A stretch of DNA of 64,000 bases from assembly GCA_964569425.1 (NCBI GenBank), contig CAZMVD010000003.1, positions 1-64,000 on the forward strand, given 5' to 3'. The translations under genes were made by a program, and so were the position numbers. This document shows, in pieces, positions 56,757-64,000 of the stretch; positions within the stretch are counted from its first letter, which is position 1; every line of letters starts with the position of its first letter. The DNA is from JACQXM01 sp964569425 (GTDB lineage Bacteria; Planctomycetota; Phycisphaerae; UBA1845). The notes under the pieces were generated by a model. The model saw nothing but the letters and a program-made list of their open reading frames with translations. It was not told the origin of the DNA and ran no database searches.

Positions 56757-57956
56757 TCACGGCCCGGAGAACACGTTCTGAAAGCCTTGCCAATCCGCGA
56801 GATCGACGAAGCCGTCGCCGTCGAAATCGCCGATGATGCAATCGCCGCCGGGGTGGACTTCCCCCGGTCCCAGCAGGCAATCAAGAAGTGCCAAGTGGTC
56901 GTCCAGCGACCGGTCGCCGTCGAAGTCGAAGTCGCCCGAGCACTCCGCCGAGGGTACGTTGGGTGGTCCCGCCGTACACTGTCCGCCCTCGCAGGTGTCA
57001 TTCAGCGTACACACGAGCCCATCGTCGCAGGGGGTGCCGTCGGGTTCGTCGGGATGGGTCACCGAACCGGTCTGTGGATCGCAGACGTCGGCGGTGCAGT
57101 CGTCGCCGTCGGAAAGGGGCGTCAGGGCGCCGGTGCCGGGGTGGCAGCAGAACGCATTCACGTTGTAGGTCGGCGTGTTCTGGCAGGTGTTATCGCGCAG
57201 GCACGTGTCGGTGGTGCACACGCTGCCGTCGTCGCATTCGGCGCCAGTGGTACAACCGACGGTGATCAACGCGGGCAGCAATTCCACGGATTGCAAAGCA
57301 ACCGCTGCGGAATCGGTCAGGAAAGTATTGTTGGGGTTAGAGTCGAATCCAATGGTATAAGTTCCTGCCGCGCCTGGTGGTATCACAAGAATCAACGTTC
57401 CGCCATAGTATGACAAGCCTCCGTCCACGATTCCGGAGAAAGGTGCGGAGCCAAAGGCGTACGGAGGAGTCGCAAAGGACACTGCCGCTACAAACGTAGT
57501 GCCTGAGTGAACAAAACTTGGATTGGGGATGCAAAACTCACCTGCCGGGCAAGATGACTGGTTGGCGGAACAGTTTTGACCGTTCGGACTGGGCATCTGA
57601 CCAACCGTGCACCGCATAGTTATGATGAATGCGCCCGCTTGCTCATTAGGCGATGTTAACGGGTGCAATGGTACACCGGTACCGCTGCTCAGGCTGTTCA
57701 AGTCCAATGTCGCCTGGTACGCCCCAAGTTGCGGGTCGCCGTCCAAGTCTGGATCCCAGCCGGAGATTCGGAGTTCCAACGTGACCTGCTGGCCGCCCAG
57801 TGGGATGGTGATCTGGCGACCCACGATCGCATGGGTTCCCGTGGCCGACACCGGCACCCAGGAAATCTCGGCGGCGTTCAATGGTGCAACGGCCATCACG
57901 ACTGCTAGCACGCCCAAGAGCGCAGCGCGCTTGCACCGCAAACAGTTGATGAACAT
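56757..57956 (-). CDS. Secreted Cys-rich protein with dockerin-like tail
   Basis: 399 residues from the ATG at 57956, with GGAGGG upstream. The signal peptide is AALLGVLAVVMAVAPLNAAE. A beta-sandwich of about 230 residues follows (ITIPLGGQQVTLELRISGWDP...). A Cys-rich module (CDDGSVCTTDTC, then DDCTADVCDP, then CDDGLVCTLNDTC) comes next, the same unit seen at 2268-6656 and 41001-43967. The last 55 residues form two EF-hand/dockerin-like loops (DFDFDGDRSLDDHLALL and DFDGDGFVDLADWQGFQNVF), better preserved than in the other two genes. It is predicted to be extracellular; the role may be surface assembly. Confidence 0.87.
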   Translation of the reverse strand: MFINCLRCKRAALLGVLAVVMAVAPLNAAEISWVPVSATGTHAIVGRQITIPLGGQQVTLELRISGWDPDLDGDPQLGAYQATLDLNSLSSGTGVPLHPLTSPNEQAGAFIITMRCTVGQMPSPNGQNCSANQSSCPAGEFCIPNPSFVHSGTTFVAAVSFATPPYAFGSAPFSGIVDGGLSYYGGTLILVIPPGAAGTYTIGFDSNPNNTFLTDSAAVALQSVELLPALITVGCTTGAECDDGSVCTTDTCLRDNTCQNTPTYNVNAFCCHPGTGALTPLSDGDDCTADVCDPQTGSVTHPDEPDGTPCDDGLVCTLNDTCEGGQCTAGPPNVPSAECSGDFDFDGDRSLDDHLALLDCLLGPGEVHPGGDCIIGDFDGDGFVDLADWQGFQNVFSGP

Positions 57957-58357
57957 GTTAGACTTTCCCTCCGTAACGGCGGCCCATCCCCCGAAGTCCG
58001 AGAACGCCTTACCGGCGCTCCGAATCGTGTGATTATCGCAGGGTGCCGCAGGCGATTCAAGGAGAATTGTGGTCCGCGCGTGTCGGCGGCGCGCGGCGCG
58101 CCGATATTTCGCCGCCAGAATCGCGATTGTATCGGACCTGCCACACATCCTCGTTCAGCCCGCGCGCAGGCGCACCGATAACTCGATGGAGCGCACTAAC
58201 TGTCCGGATGAACCGCGACGTTCCCGCGTGGAACATGCATGCCTGGCCGGTGCCAGTTAAAGAAGTCGACGGCGAGGGCTGCGCCGCACCCACACGGCGT
58301 CGGTTTGAGACGTAGGTCGAAGCTGCACGGTAACTTGATCGAGCGCCCCAAAACGCC
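57957..58357. other. Divergent intergenic region
   Basis: It separates the leftward Cys-rich gene and the rightward HD-GYP gene and must contain both promoters. A GC palindrome-rich stretch (ggcgcgcggcgcgcc near 58086-58101) is visible; there is no gene and no convincing -35/-10 pair. Confidence 0.5.
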
Positions 58358-59743
58358 ATGCCCCAAATTGTCGACGTAAACAACTGGGAACGTCTGCTCG
58401 ACGAGGCGCTGCGGCATTCCGTCGATGAACCGCGGTCGCCGGAGGCGAAAGCCGATCACCGGACGCCGGCCACGCAACCGCCCGCGGGTGCGCCGCTGGC
58501 GGATCAGGTCGTCAGCGTCGGCGACTTCCGCCGGCGCGTTATCCATACCATACGGCACAGCATGACCCTCGCGGAGGACGTGTGCGACGCCGACGGTGCG
58601 GTGCTGCTGCCGGCCGGCGAACTGATCACCACGCGGTTCTTCCGCGAACTGCACGAGCGCGGCGTCGATGCCATAAGACTGCGCAGTTGCGCCGTCGAAG
58701 AGGCCCCGGACGAACCCACCACCGCGCCCGCTCGTCACGATGAAAGTGAACTGCACTCGCCGGAGTCACGCAAACTCGATGCCCGCATGGCCGAGGTGCT
58801 CCAGAAGCCGCTCGTCTTTCACGAGGTCAAACCCTGGCGCCGCCCGCAGCTTTCGCTGACAGACCTGCGCGGCCATGCCACGCGCGGCCTCGAACGGCAC
58901 CAGGTGACCAGAATCGCCGTGCAGGGGGTTTGCGAAGCGCTCAAGGCCGGTCGCAATGTTTCGGCGCAGGAATTGCATCAGGCCGTCGTTCATTTCGTGG
59001 ATATGGCCACGCTCGATTTTGATCTCCTGCCCACCATTGTCGCGCTCCAGCAGTCGGGCGACGACTACCTCTTCGATCATGGCGTCAACACGGCGCTGGT
59101 GAGCATGGCGGTGGCCGCGCATTTGGGGTTGGACCGCGAAGCCATACAGACCATCGGGCTCGGCGGTTTGCTGCACGACATCGGCATGCTGCGCGTGCCG
59201 CCGGCCGTTCGAACGGCGCGCCGCGCCCTGACCGAACCGGAGTGGCACCAAGTACGCCGCCACCCCATTCACACGCTCAGCATGATGACCGAGATTCGCG
59301 GCCTGCCGCAGGAGGTGCGGTTCATCGCCTACCAGGTGCACGAGCGCGGCAACGGCGACGGCTACCCGCGGCGCCGCACCGGCCGCCAGATGCACCCGTT
59401 CGCCAAGATCGTGTCGATCGCGGACGTCTACGCGGCCATGACCCGCCTGCGACCCTACCGCAAGGCTCACTCTCCGTACGAAGCGGCCCGGACGATTTTA
59501 ATGGATGTCACCACCCGGCGTCTCGATGCGCGGCTCACCCGGGCGTTTCTGGACGTGGTCTCGCTGTTTCCCATCGGAAGCTGCGTCGGGCTCAGCGACG
59601 GCACCCAGGCACGGGTCATCCGCGCGACGCCCGGCAAGGCTGCGCGGCCCATCGTCGAGGAACTCACCGCCGACGGCTGCCCCACCGGCCACCTGATCGA
59701 CCTGTCCAAGGAGGATGGCGTGCGCGTTGTAACGGCGTTGTAG
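58358..59743 (+). CDS. HD-GYP domain phosphodiesterase
   Basis: 461 residues. The N-terminal 200 residues are variable and hydrophilic, with VCDADGAVLLPAGELITTRFFREL, a short motif often found before HD-GYP domains. The HD-GYP domain runs from about 235 to 400. H241 (FDHGVNTALVSM), the HD pair at 273-274 (LLHDIG), H302 (RHPIHT), HERGNGDGYP (328-337) and IADVYAAMT are all present, so metal ligands are intact. By family it should hydrolyse cyclic di-GMP. The C-terminal 70 residues are another small domain seen in such proteins. There is no receiver domain. The start ATG lacks a clear ribosome binding site. Confidence 0.93.
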   Translation: MPQIVDVNNWERLLDEALRHSVDEPRSPEAKADHRTPATQPPAGAPLADQVVSVGDFRRRVIHTIRHSMTLAEDVCDADGAVLLPAGELITTRFFRELHERGVDAIRLRSCAVEEAPDEPTTAPARHDESELHSPESRKLDARMAEVLQKPLVFHEVKPWRRPQLSLTDLRGHATRGLERHQVTRIAVQGVCEALKAGRNVSAQELHQAVVHFVDMATLDFDLLPTIVALQQSGDDYLFDHGVNTALVSMAVAAHLGLDREAIQTIGLGGLLHDIGMLRVPPAVRTARRALTEPEWHQVRRHPIHTLSMMTEIRGLPQEVRFIAYQVHERGNGDGYPRRRTGRQMHPFAKIVSIADVYAAMTRLRPYRKAHSPYEAARTILMDVTTRRLDARLTRAFLDVVSLFPIGSCVGLSDGTQARVIRATPGKAARPIVEELTADGCPTGHLIDLSKEDGVRVVTAL

Positions 59744-59817
59744 TCGATTGGTGTCGCTGTCCGACTAGTGACTCGGTAATTCAGGCGGGCACCGGCAAAT
59801 CCCCCGCAATGGACCGA

Positions 59818-60288
59818 TCACGCAATTGACTTGCAATAACCGAACTCCCGGGTCTGTTCCTTGTCGTGCAGGGCGCGCTCGCCGATCCGGACAAAGCCGA
59901 GCCGCGCGTAGAGCCGGTGCGCGTCGGCGAATCGCGTGTCGCTCCAGAGGATCAGTTCGTGCCGCTGCGCGTGTCGTGCCGCTGCGGTCACGTGCTCGAT
60001 GAGACGCTGACCCCAACCCTTCCGGCGAATCGCCGCGTCTACGTAGAGTGATTTCAACTCGGCTCGCTCGGCCTCCGGAAGGAGCAGGCCGACGGTGGCG
60101 ACGATGCGGCGCGGCGAATCCACTACCCAGAATGTGCCGCCATGCACACGGAAGTACGTCGCAGGATCGCGCAGGTGCGCATCGATTCCGCCAAGGTCCA
60201 GCGTAAACCCGTATTCGCGGTACACGCGCGTAATCAGCGCGTGGATCGCGGGCGCGTCGTCCGGCAGAGCTTCACGAAGTTGTTCCAT
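59818..60288 (-). CDS. GNAT family N-acetyltransferase
   Basis: 156 residues. Motif A of the GNAT fold is visible as ELKSLYVDAAIRRKGWGQRLIEHVTAAARH, where RRKGWG binds acetyl-CoA pyrophosphate. Motif B follows with ILWSDTRFADAHRLYARLGFVRIGE. The N-terminus LREALPDDAPAIHALITRVYREYGF is the usual first strand and helix. I used the ATG at 60288; the frame extends to 60384, but that part looks non-coding. The substrate is unknown. It is convergent with the HD-GYP gene. Confidence 0.9.
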   Translation of the reverse strand: MEQLREALPDDAPAIHALITRVYREYGFTLDLGGIDAHLRDPATYFRVHGGTFWVVDSPRRIVATVGLLLPEAERAELKSLYVDAAIRRKGWGQRLIEHVTAAARHAQRHELILWSDTRFADAHRLYARLGFVRIGERALHDKEQTREFGYCKSIA

Positions 60289-60488
60289 TGTCACCGAGAC
60301 TTTCCAGTGGATTGCAAGCAGGCTTCGTACCCTGTTTCTCGGGCGACAAGTCCGCACAAGTCCGATAGAGACGGACGTTTCCACTCGGACGGACCGATCG
60401 ACGTATAAGCTAACGGCGGCCGCCTGGCCGTGTCGAATAACACGGGGGCGAGTTCCGCCATTGGACCGTTGAATCCTCGAGGTGCACC

Positions 60489-60965
60489 ATGACCAATCGC
60501 TTCAAAACTCACCTGGCCGCCGGTGTGGCGCCGCTGGTTCTGCTGGCCGGCTGCCACAGCGGGAGCCTGTCGGTCAACTACCACGAGCACCGCCCGCCCC
60601 GGCGCACAGTGTACGTCGAGCACGTGTGCACGCCCGATTGCGACCATTATTACGATAACGACCGCGTCATTGTGGTCCGCGGCCATCGCCACGGGCCCGG
60701 CTGCGGGCACGTGTTCGTCGACCGCCGCTGGGTGCGCGTGCGGCGCATCGATCCCGAGCCGGTGGTCATCCACAAGGCCCCGCCGCGCCGCGTGGTCTCG
60801 CCGCCGCCGCGACGGATTGTCGAGGAGCACCGCCACGGGCCGGATTGTGGCTGTGTGTACGATCGCGCCGGCAGCAAGTGGGTGGTGGTCGGGCGGGAGC
60901 ACCGCCACGGCCCGGGCTGCGGGCACATGTACATCGACGGCCGTTGGGTGATGCGGCGGCGATAA
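60489..60965 (+). CDS. His/Cys-repeat lipoprotein
   Basis: 158 residues; the ATG at 60489 has gaggtg upstream. The lipoprotein signal is LAAGVAPLVLLAGC. The mature chain has repeated metal-ligand-rich units: HVCTPDCDHYYDNDRVIVV, then HRHGPGCGHVFVDRRWVRV, HRHGPDCGCVYDRAGSKWVVV and HRHGPGCGHMYIDGRWVMR. Three are near copies of (E/G)HRHGP(G/D)CG(H/C), and the first is a degenerate version. The arrangement suggests metal binding at the cell envelope; no known enzyme fold was recognised. Confidence 0.82.
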   Translation: MTNRFKTHLAAGVAPLVLLAGCHSGSLSVNYHEHRPPRRTVYVEHVCTPDCDHYYDNDRVIVVRGHRHGPGCGHVFVDRRWVRVRRIDPEPVVIHKAPPRRVVSPPPRRIVEEHRHGPDCGCVYDRAGSKWVVVGREHRHGPGCGHMYIDGRWVMRRR

Positions 60966-61120
60966 GAAAGCCGCTTTGACACCTTTCCCATCGGATGCAG
61001 GCGCCGAATTGCGCGGCAACGCCAGGCACTCGCGTTCGCAATCAAAGAGATTTCGCGCATACTGATTCCGCGCGGCCGGGGCGCGGCTCGTGAGCCGGCC
61101 GGGAGCGCGGGAGGCGGGGC

Positions 61121-62257
61121 ATGTCCCACGGCGCGGACGTGGTGGTCATCGGTGGCGGGGTGGTGGGGCTTGCGGTCGCGCGGCGTCTCGCGGGCGAAGG
61201 CGCTCACGTTGCGCTGCTGGAAAAAGGCGTGTGCGGGGCAGAGGCGTCGTGGGCGGGCGCGGGGATCCTCTCACCGTGCAATCCGCACCGCACCGATCCG
61301 CTGTTTCAACTCACCGAACGCAGCCTGGAGATGTTCCCGCCCTACTGCGCCGAATTGCACGATGAAACCGGCGTCGATCCGGAATACGAAGCCTGCGGCG
61401 AGTTCCAACTGGTCTTCACGCCCGATTCGTTGGGCATTGCCCGGTCCGATGCGCAGGCAGCGGCGGGGCGAGTCATGCCCGACGGCCGCGCGATCTACGA
61501 GCTGCACAGCTCACTGTCCGCCTTGGCGCTGGAGCCGCACATCGCCGGGAACATTCTGGCCGCGCTGGAGTGCCGCCAGAGCGCGCACGTGCGCAACCCG
61601 CGCCTGCTGCGCGCGCTGCGCGAATCGTGCCTGCGGCGCGGCGTGCGCCTTGGCGAGAACCAGCCGGCCACCGCCATCGAAACGGAGGGCGAACGCCTGA
61701 CCACAGTCCGAAGCGGCGAGACGCGCTATCCCTGCGCTCGAGCGGTGCTGTGCGCCGGGGCGTGGTCCTCGCTGCTGGATTCGCGCCTGAACCGGCTGAT
61801 GCCCGTTCACCCGGTACGCGGGCAGATGGTGCTGATGAAAGCGGATGTTTCGCCGATCGGCCGGATCATCACCCGCGGCAAGACCTACCTCGTTCCGCGT
61901 CGCGACGGTCACATTCTGCTCGGCTCCACCGAGGAGCCGGAAGCGGGGTACGTGAAGCGCAACACGCCCGCCGGCGTGGCTCGTCTGATGCGCCGAGCGA
62001 TGGAGCTGGTTCCTGCCCTCGCCGATACGCCGGTTCTGGCCACGTGGGCCGGCCTGCGTCCCGGCTCGCCGGACGATAAACCCTACATCGGGCCCGTTCC
62101 CGGCGTCGAAGGACTGTACGCCGCTACCGGTCACTTCCGCGCCGGGCTCACCCTTTCGCCGGTTACGGCCGAGGCGGTAGCGGCCCTGCTGGCCGGTCGA
62201 GAGTACATGATCGACCTTTCCCCCTTTGAGCTGGGTCGCGCCGAGAAGACAGCCTGA
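61121..62257 (+). CDS. thiO: ThiO-type FAD-dependent glycine oxidase / D-amino-acid oxidase family
   Basis: 378 residues. The dinucleotide motif GGGVVGLAVARRLAGEG and the glutamate of VALLEKG bind FAD. A second signature is WAGLRPGSPDDKPYIGPVPG. The end TGHFRAGLTLSPVTAEAVAALL matches the DAO/ThiO C-terminal motif. ThiO makes the imine used in thiazole synthesis for thiamine. No thi gene adjoins and no TPP riboswitch is seen upstream, so the pathway role is from family resemblance only. The ATG at 61121 follows ggaggcgggg. Two bases of start context favour it over internal starts. Confidence 0.87.
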   Translation: MSHGADVVVIGGGVVGLAVARRLAGEGAHVALLEKGVCGAEASWAGAGILSPCNPHRTDPLFQLTERSLEMFPPYCAELHDETGVDPEYEACGEFQLVFTPDSLGIARSDAQAAAGRVMPDGRAIYELHSSLSALALEPHIAGNILAALECRQSAHVRNPRLLRALRESCLRRGVRLGENQPATAIETEGERLTTVRSGETRYPCARAVLCAGAWSSLLDSRLNRLMPVHPVRGQMVLMKADVSPIGRIITRGKTYLVPRRDGHILLGSTEEPEAGYVKRNTPAGVARLMRRAMELVPALADTPVLATWAGLRPGSPDDKPYIGPVPGVEGLYAATGHFRAGLTLSPVTAEAVAALLAGREYMIDLSPFELGRAEKTA

Positions 62258-62391
62258 TGCCAGGGCAGAGGTAGACCGGGATCCACGGTGGCTGGTCACA
62301 GGAAAACGGCCCAATCCAGTGCTGGTTTGGCACGTCGAAATATGGCCACGAAGTTGCGATTCCTCCACGAAATCGTTCTAATGGGGCGATC

Positions 62392-63447
62392 ATGACCGAG
62401 AACAACATCGTGGACTTGCGCAGCGACACGGTGACCCGGCCCACGCCGGCGATGCGCCGCGCCATGGCCGAGGCCGAAGTCGGCGACGACGTGTTCGGCG
62501 ACGACCCCACCGTCAATCGGTTGCAGGAAAAAGTGGCCGCGCTGCTGGGGAAAGAGGCCGCGATTTATGTGCCCTCCGGTTCGATGGCCAACCAGACGGC
62601 CATCCGTGCACAGACGCAGCCGGGTGACGAGATCATCGCCCACGCCGACAGCCACATCTACCACTACGAAGCCGGAGCGCCGGCGGGGCTTTCGGGTTGT
62701 TCGATGCGCCTGCTGGCGGGGGAGCACGGGCGGTTCACGGCCGAGGCGGTGCGCGCCGCGGTGCGGCCGCCGGATTCGCACTACCCGCGTTCGGCGCTGG
62801 TGGTGGTGGAGAACACGCACAACCGCGGCGGTGGCACGTGCTGGTCGCTGGAGGCGATCCGGGAAATCCGCGCTGTCGCCGACGAATTCCAATTGCGCAT
62901 GCACCTGGATGGGGCCAGGTTGCTGAACGCCTGCGTCGCGAAGGGGCATCGTCCGCCGGACTACACGCGATATTTCGACACGGTGTCGATGTGCTTTTCG
63001 AAGGGGCTGGGGGCGCCGGTGGGTTCGGCCGTCGCGGGCACCAAGGAGACCATTCGCCGCGTACACCGCTTCCGCAAGATGTTCGGCGGGGGCATGCGGC
63101 AGGCGGGGATTCTCGCGGCGGCGGCCATCTATGCGCTGGACCACCACGTCGAACGGTTGGCCGAGGACCACGCGAACGCGCGCCGGCTGGCCGAGGCCAT
63201 GGCGGTTCTGCCCGGCATTCGCGTCGACCTGCCGGCGGTAGAGACGAACATCGTCTATTTCGAAGTGGACCCGACGGTGGGCACGGCGAAGTCGGTGTGC
63301 GATGCGCTCAAGGGCCGCGGCGTGTGGATGCTCCCGGTGGCGCCGCAGCGGGTGCGCGCCGTGCTGCATCTGGATGTATCGCCGGCGGCGGTGGAGCGGG
63401 CGATCGGGCTCGTCGGCGAAGTGCTGCGGGCGCCGGTTGCGGTGTAG
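62392..63447 (+). CDS. ltaE: Low-specificity L-threonine aldolase
   Basis: 351 residues of PLP-dependent fold type I beta-eliminating lyase. The N-terminal IVDLRSDTVTRPTPAMRRAM and GDDVFGDDPT are hallmarks of the family. GSMANQTAI, the DGAR Asp (HLDGARLLNA) and the Schiff-base lysine K204 in CFSKGLGAPVG complete the active site. It cleaves L-threonine and L-allo-threonine to glycine and acetaldehyde. The neighbouring upstream gene oxidises glycine, so the pair may share a metabolite; their gap is 134 bases. The ATG at 62392 has ggggcg upstream. Confidence 0.95.
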   Translation: MTENNIVDLRSDTVTRPTPAMRRAMAEAEVGDDVFGDDPTVNRLQEKVAALLGKEAAIYVPSGSMANQTAIRAQTQPGDEIIAHADSHIYHYEAGAPAGLSGCSMRLLAGEHGRFTAEAVRAAVRPPDSHYPRSALVVVENTHNRGGGTCWSLEAIREIRAVADEFQLRMHLDGARLLNACVAKGHRPPDYTRYFDTVSMCFSKGLGAPVGSAVAGTKETIRRVHRFRKMFGGGMRQAGILAAAAIYALDHHVERLAEDHANARRLAEAMAVLPGIRVDLPAVETNIVYFEVDPTVGTAKSVCDALKGRGVWMLPVAPQRVRAVLHLDVSPAAVERAIGLVGEVLRAPVAV

Positions 63448-63687
63448 AAACTTGTCGGCGCTGCCGATTTCGCTTCGTCTTCGGCGCGCATTCGGCCACA
63501 ATGACCTTGCGGATGCGGGCCGCGCAGATAGACGGCGCCACAACGCCGCTGCTTCGATTTGAGAACGTGGGCCGTAACCCCGAACGACGGCCGCTCACGC
63601 GAGTGGCCGCACGACATACGATGCGAACCGATTGACCGCCTGCCGGTCCTTCGGTCGCGCGGAAACCGATTGATGCGGAGGATTTCG

Positions 63688-64000
63688 ATGGGATTGTCGA
63701 CAGCGGGCCGCAACCGGACCAACTGGATCTTGTGTTCCGTTCTGGCGGTCGCCGCCGGTACCGGCTGCGCCACCACGCGCACTGCGCAGCCGGACATGGC
63801 CGCGTTCATCAAGATTCGCTGGCCGGGTTCCGCGACGCTGGCGCCGGATCAATCGCTGTATTTCGTGGACTATCCGGACGGGATCAATCAGCTCTACAAG
63901 GTCGCGCCGGGGTCTTCGTATGCCCAGGCCGTCAAATTGACGACGTTTGCCGACGGCATCGGCGGCTACAGTTTGAGTGACGACGGCCGCGCGCTGCTGG
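63688..64000 (+). CDS. Start of a lipoprotein with a propeller-like domain (partial)
   Basis: It runs off the window. I chose the ATG at 63688, preceded by ggagg at six bases; an in-frame ATG at 63673 is less good. The lipoprotein signal WILCSVLAVAAGTGC is followed by FIKIRWPGSATLAPDQSLYFVDYPDGINQLYKV and GIGGYSLSDDGRALL. This repeated pattern (SPDG..L.FV.....LY) suggests a TolB or prolyl-oligopeptidase-type beta-propeller. The identity of the rest is unknown. Confidence 0.75.
   Translation, partial: MGLSTAGRNRTNWILCSVLAVAAGTGCATTRTAQPDMAAFIKIRWPGSATLAPDQSLYFVDYPDGINQLYKVAPGSSYAQAVKLTTFADGIGGYSLSDDGRALL

Noticed and set aside
60966..61120. TPP riboswitch upstream of the thiO-like gene
   Set aside because: No THI-box words (ctgaga, gaacctgat-type) can be found in the leader.

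Overview
The window looks like a chromosomal segment from a high-GC planctomycete (Planctomycetota, most likely the Phycisphaerae side). I infer this from family content, not a search: a five-gene MoxR/DUF58/BatA-type operon with a very large coiled-coil membrane protein, a DUF1800-DUF1501 pair, Cys-rich secreted proteins with DCNNNGIPD-type calcium repeats and dockerin-like tails, a PEP-CTERM protein, and text-like dispersed intergenic repeats. No rRNA, phage, transposase or CRISPR array is visible. Two runs of ten N (9195-9204 and 20650-20659) and a 36-base G run show that this is a draft scaffold.

Layout. 0.2-8.5 kb (minus): a DUF2079 membrane protein, a giant secreted Cys-rich protein and an XrtA-type polysaccharide deacetylase. 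8.8-20.6 kb (plus): a LOG-family hydrolase interrupted by an assembly gap, then the MoxR - DUF58 - BatA-like - VWA/GATase-like - DUF4175-like operon. 20.6-23.5 kb: a repeat-rich stretch holding the second gap, a formylglycine-generating-enzyme-like secreted protein and a GxxExxY gene embedded in inverted copies of a 'cagatttcgcag' repeat. 23.5-32.4 kb: a multidomain secreted lipase-like protein, a MazG-like protein, a sugar-nucleotide epimerase, several lipoproteins, a tandem-repeat array, a receiver-only response regulator and a PEP-CTERM protein. 32.6-36.7 kb (minus): DUF1800, DUF1501 and a sorbosone-dehydrogenase-like propeller. tRNA-Glu(CTC) follows at 37.2 kb with its own promoter, then an epoxide hydrolase, uvrB and a Cys-rich sorbosone-dehydrogenase fusion.

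44-52.8 kb is the metabolic core. An ECF sigma factor with a zinc-finger-like tail and an AI-2E family permease precede a complete polyhydroxyalkanoate cluster. PhaR reads leftward. Phasin, PhaA thiolase, a short PhaE-like subunit, class III PhaC and two short-chain reductases read rightward, with a strong sigma70-type promoter in the divergent gap. Together these would convert acetyl-CoA to acetoacetyl-CoA, reduce it to 3-hydroxybutyryl-CoA, polymerise it and coat the granule. 53-64 kb holds conserved hypotheticals, a TPR protein, a third Cys-rich dockerin-like protein, an HD-GYP protein, a GNAT acetyltransferase, a His/Cys-repeat lipoprotein, ThiO-type oxidase, threonine aldolase and the start of a propeller-type lipoprotein cut by the window edge.

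The most unusual items are the GxxExxY/inverted-repeat cassette, two REP-like hairpins whose different flanks are each self-complementary, the 31-nt tandem array, the sigma-factor/zinc-finger fusion and the unusually short PhaE-like subunit.
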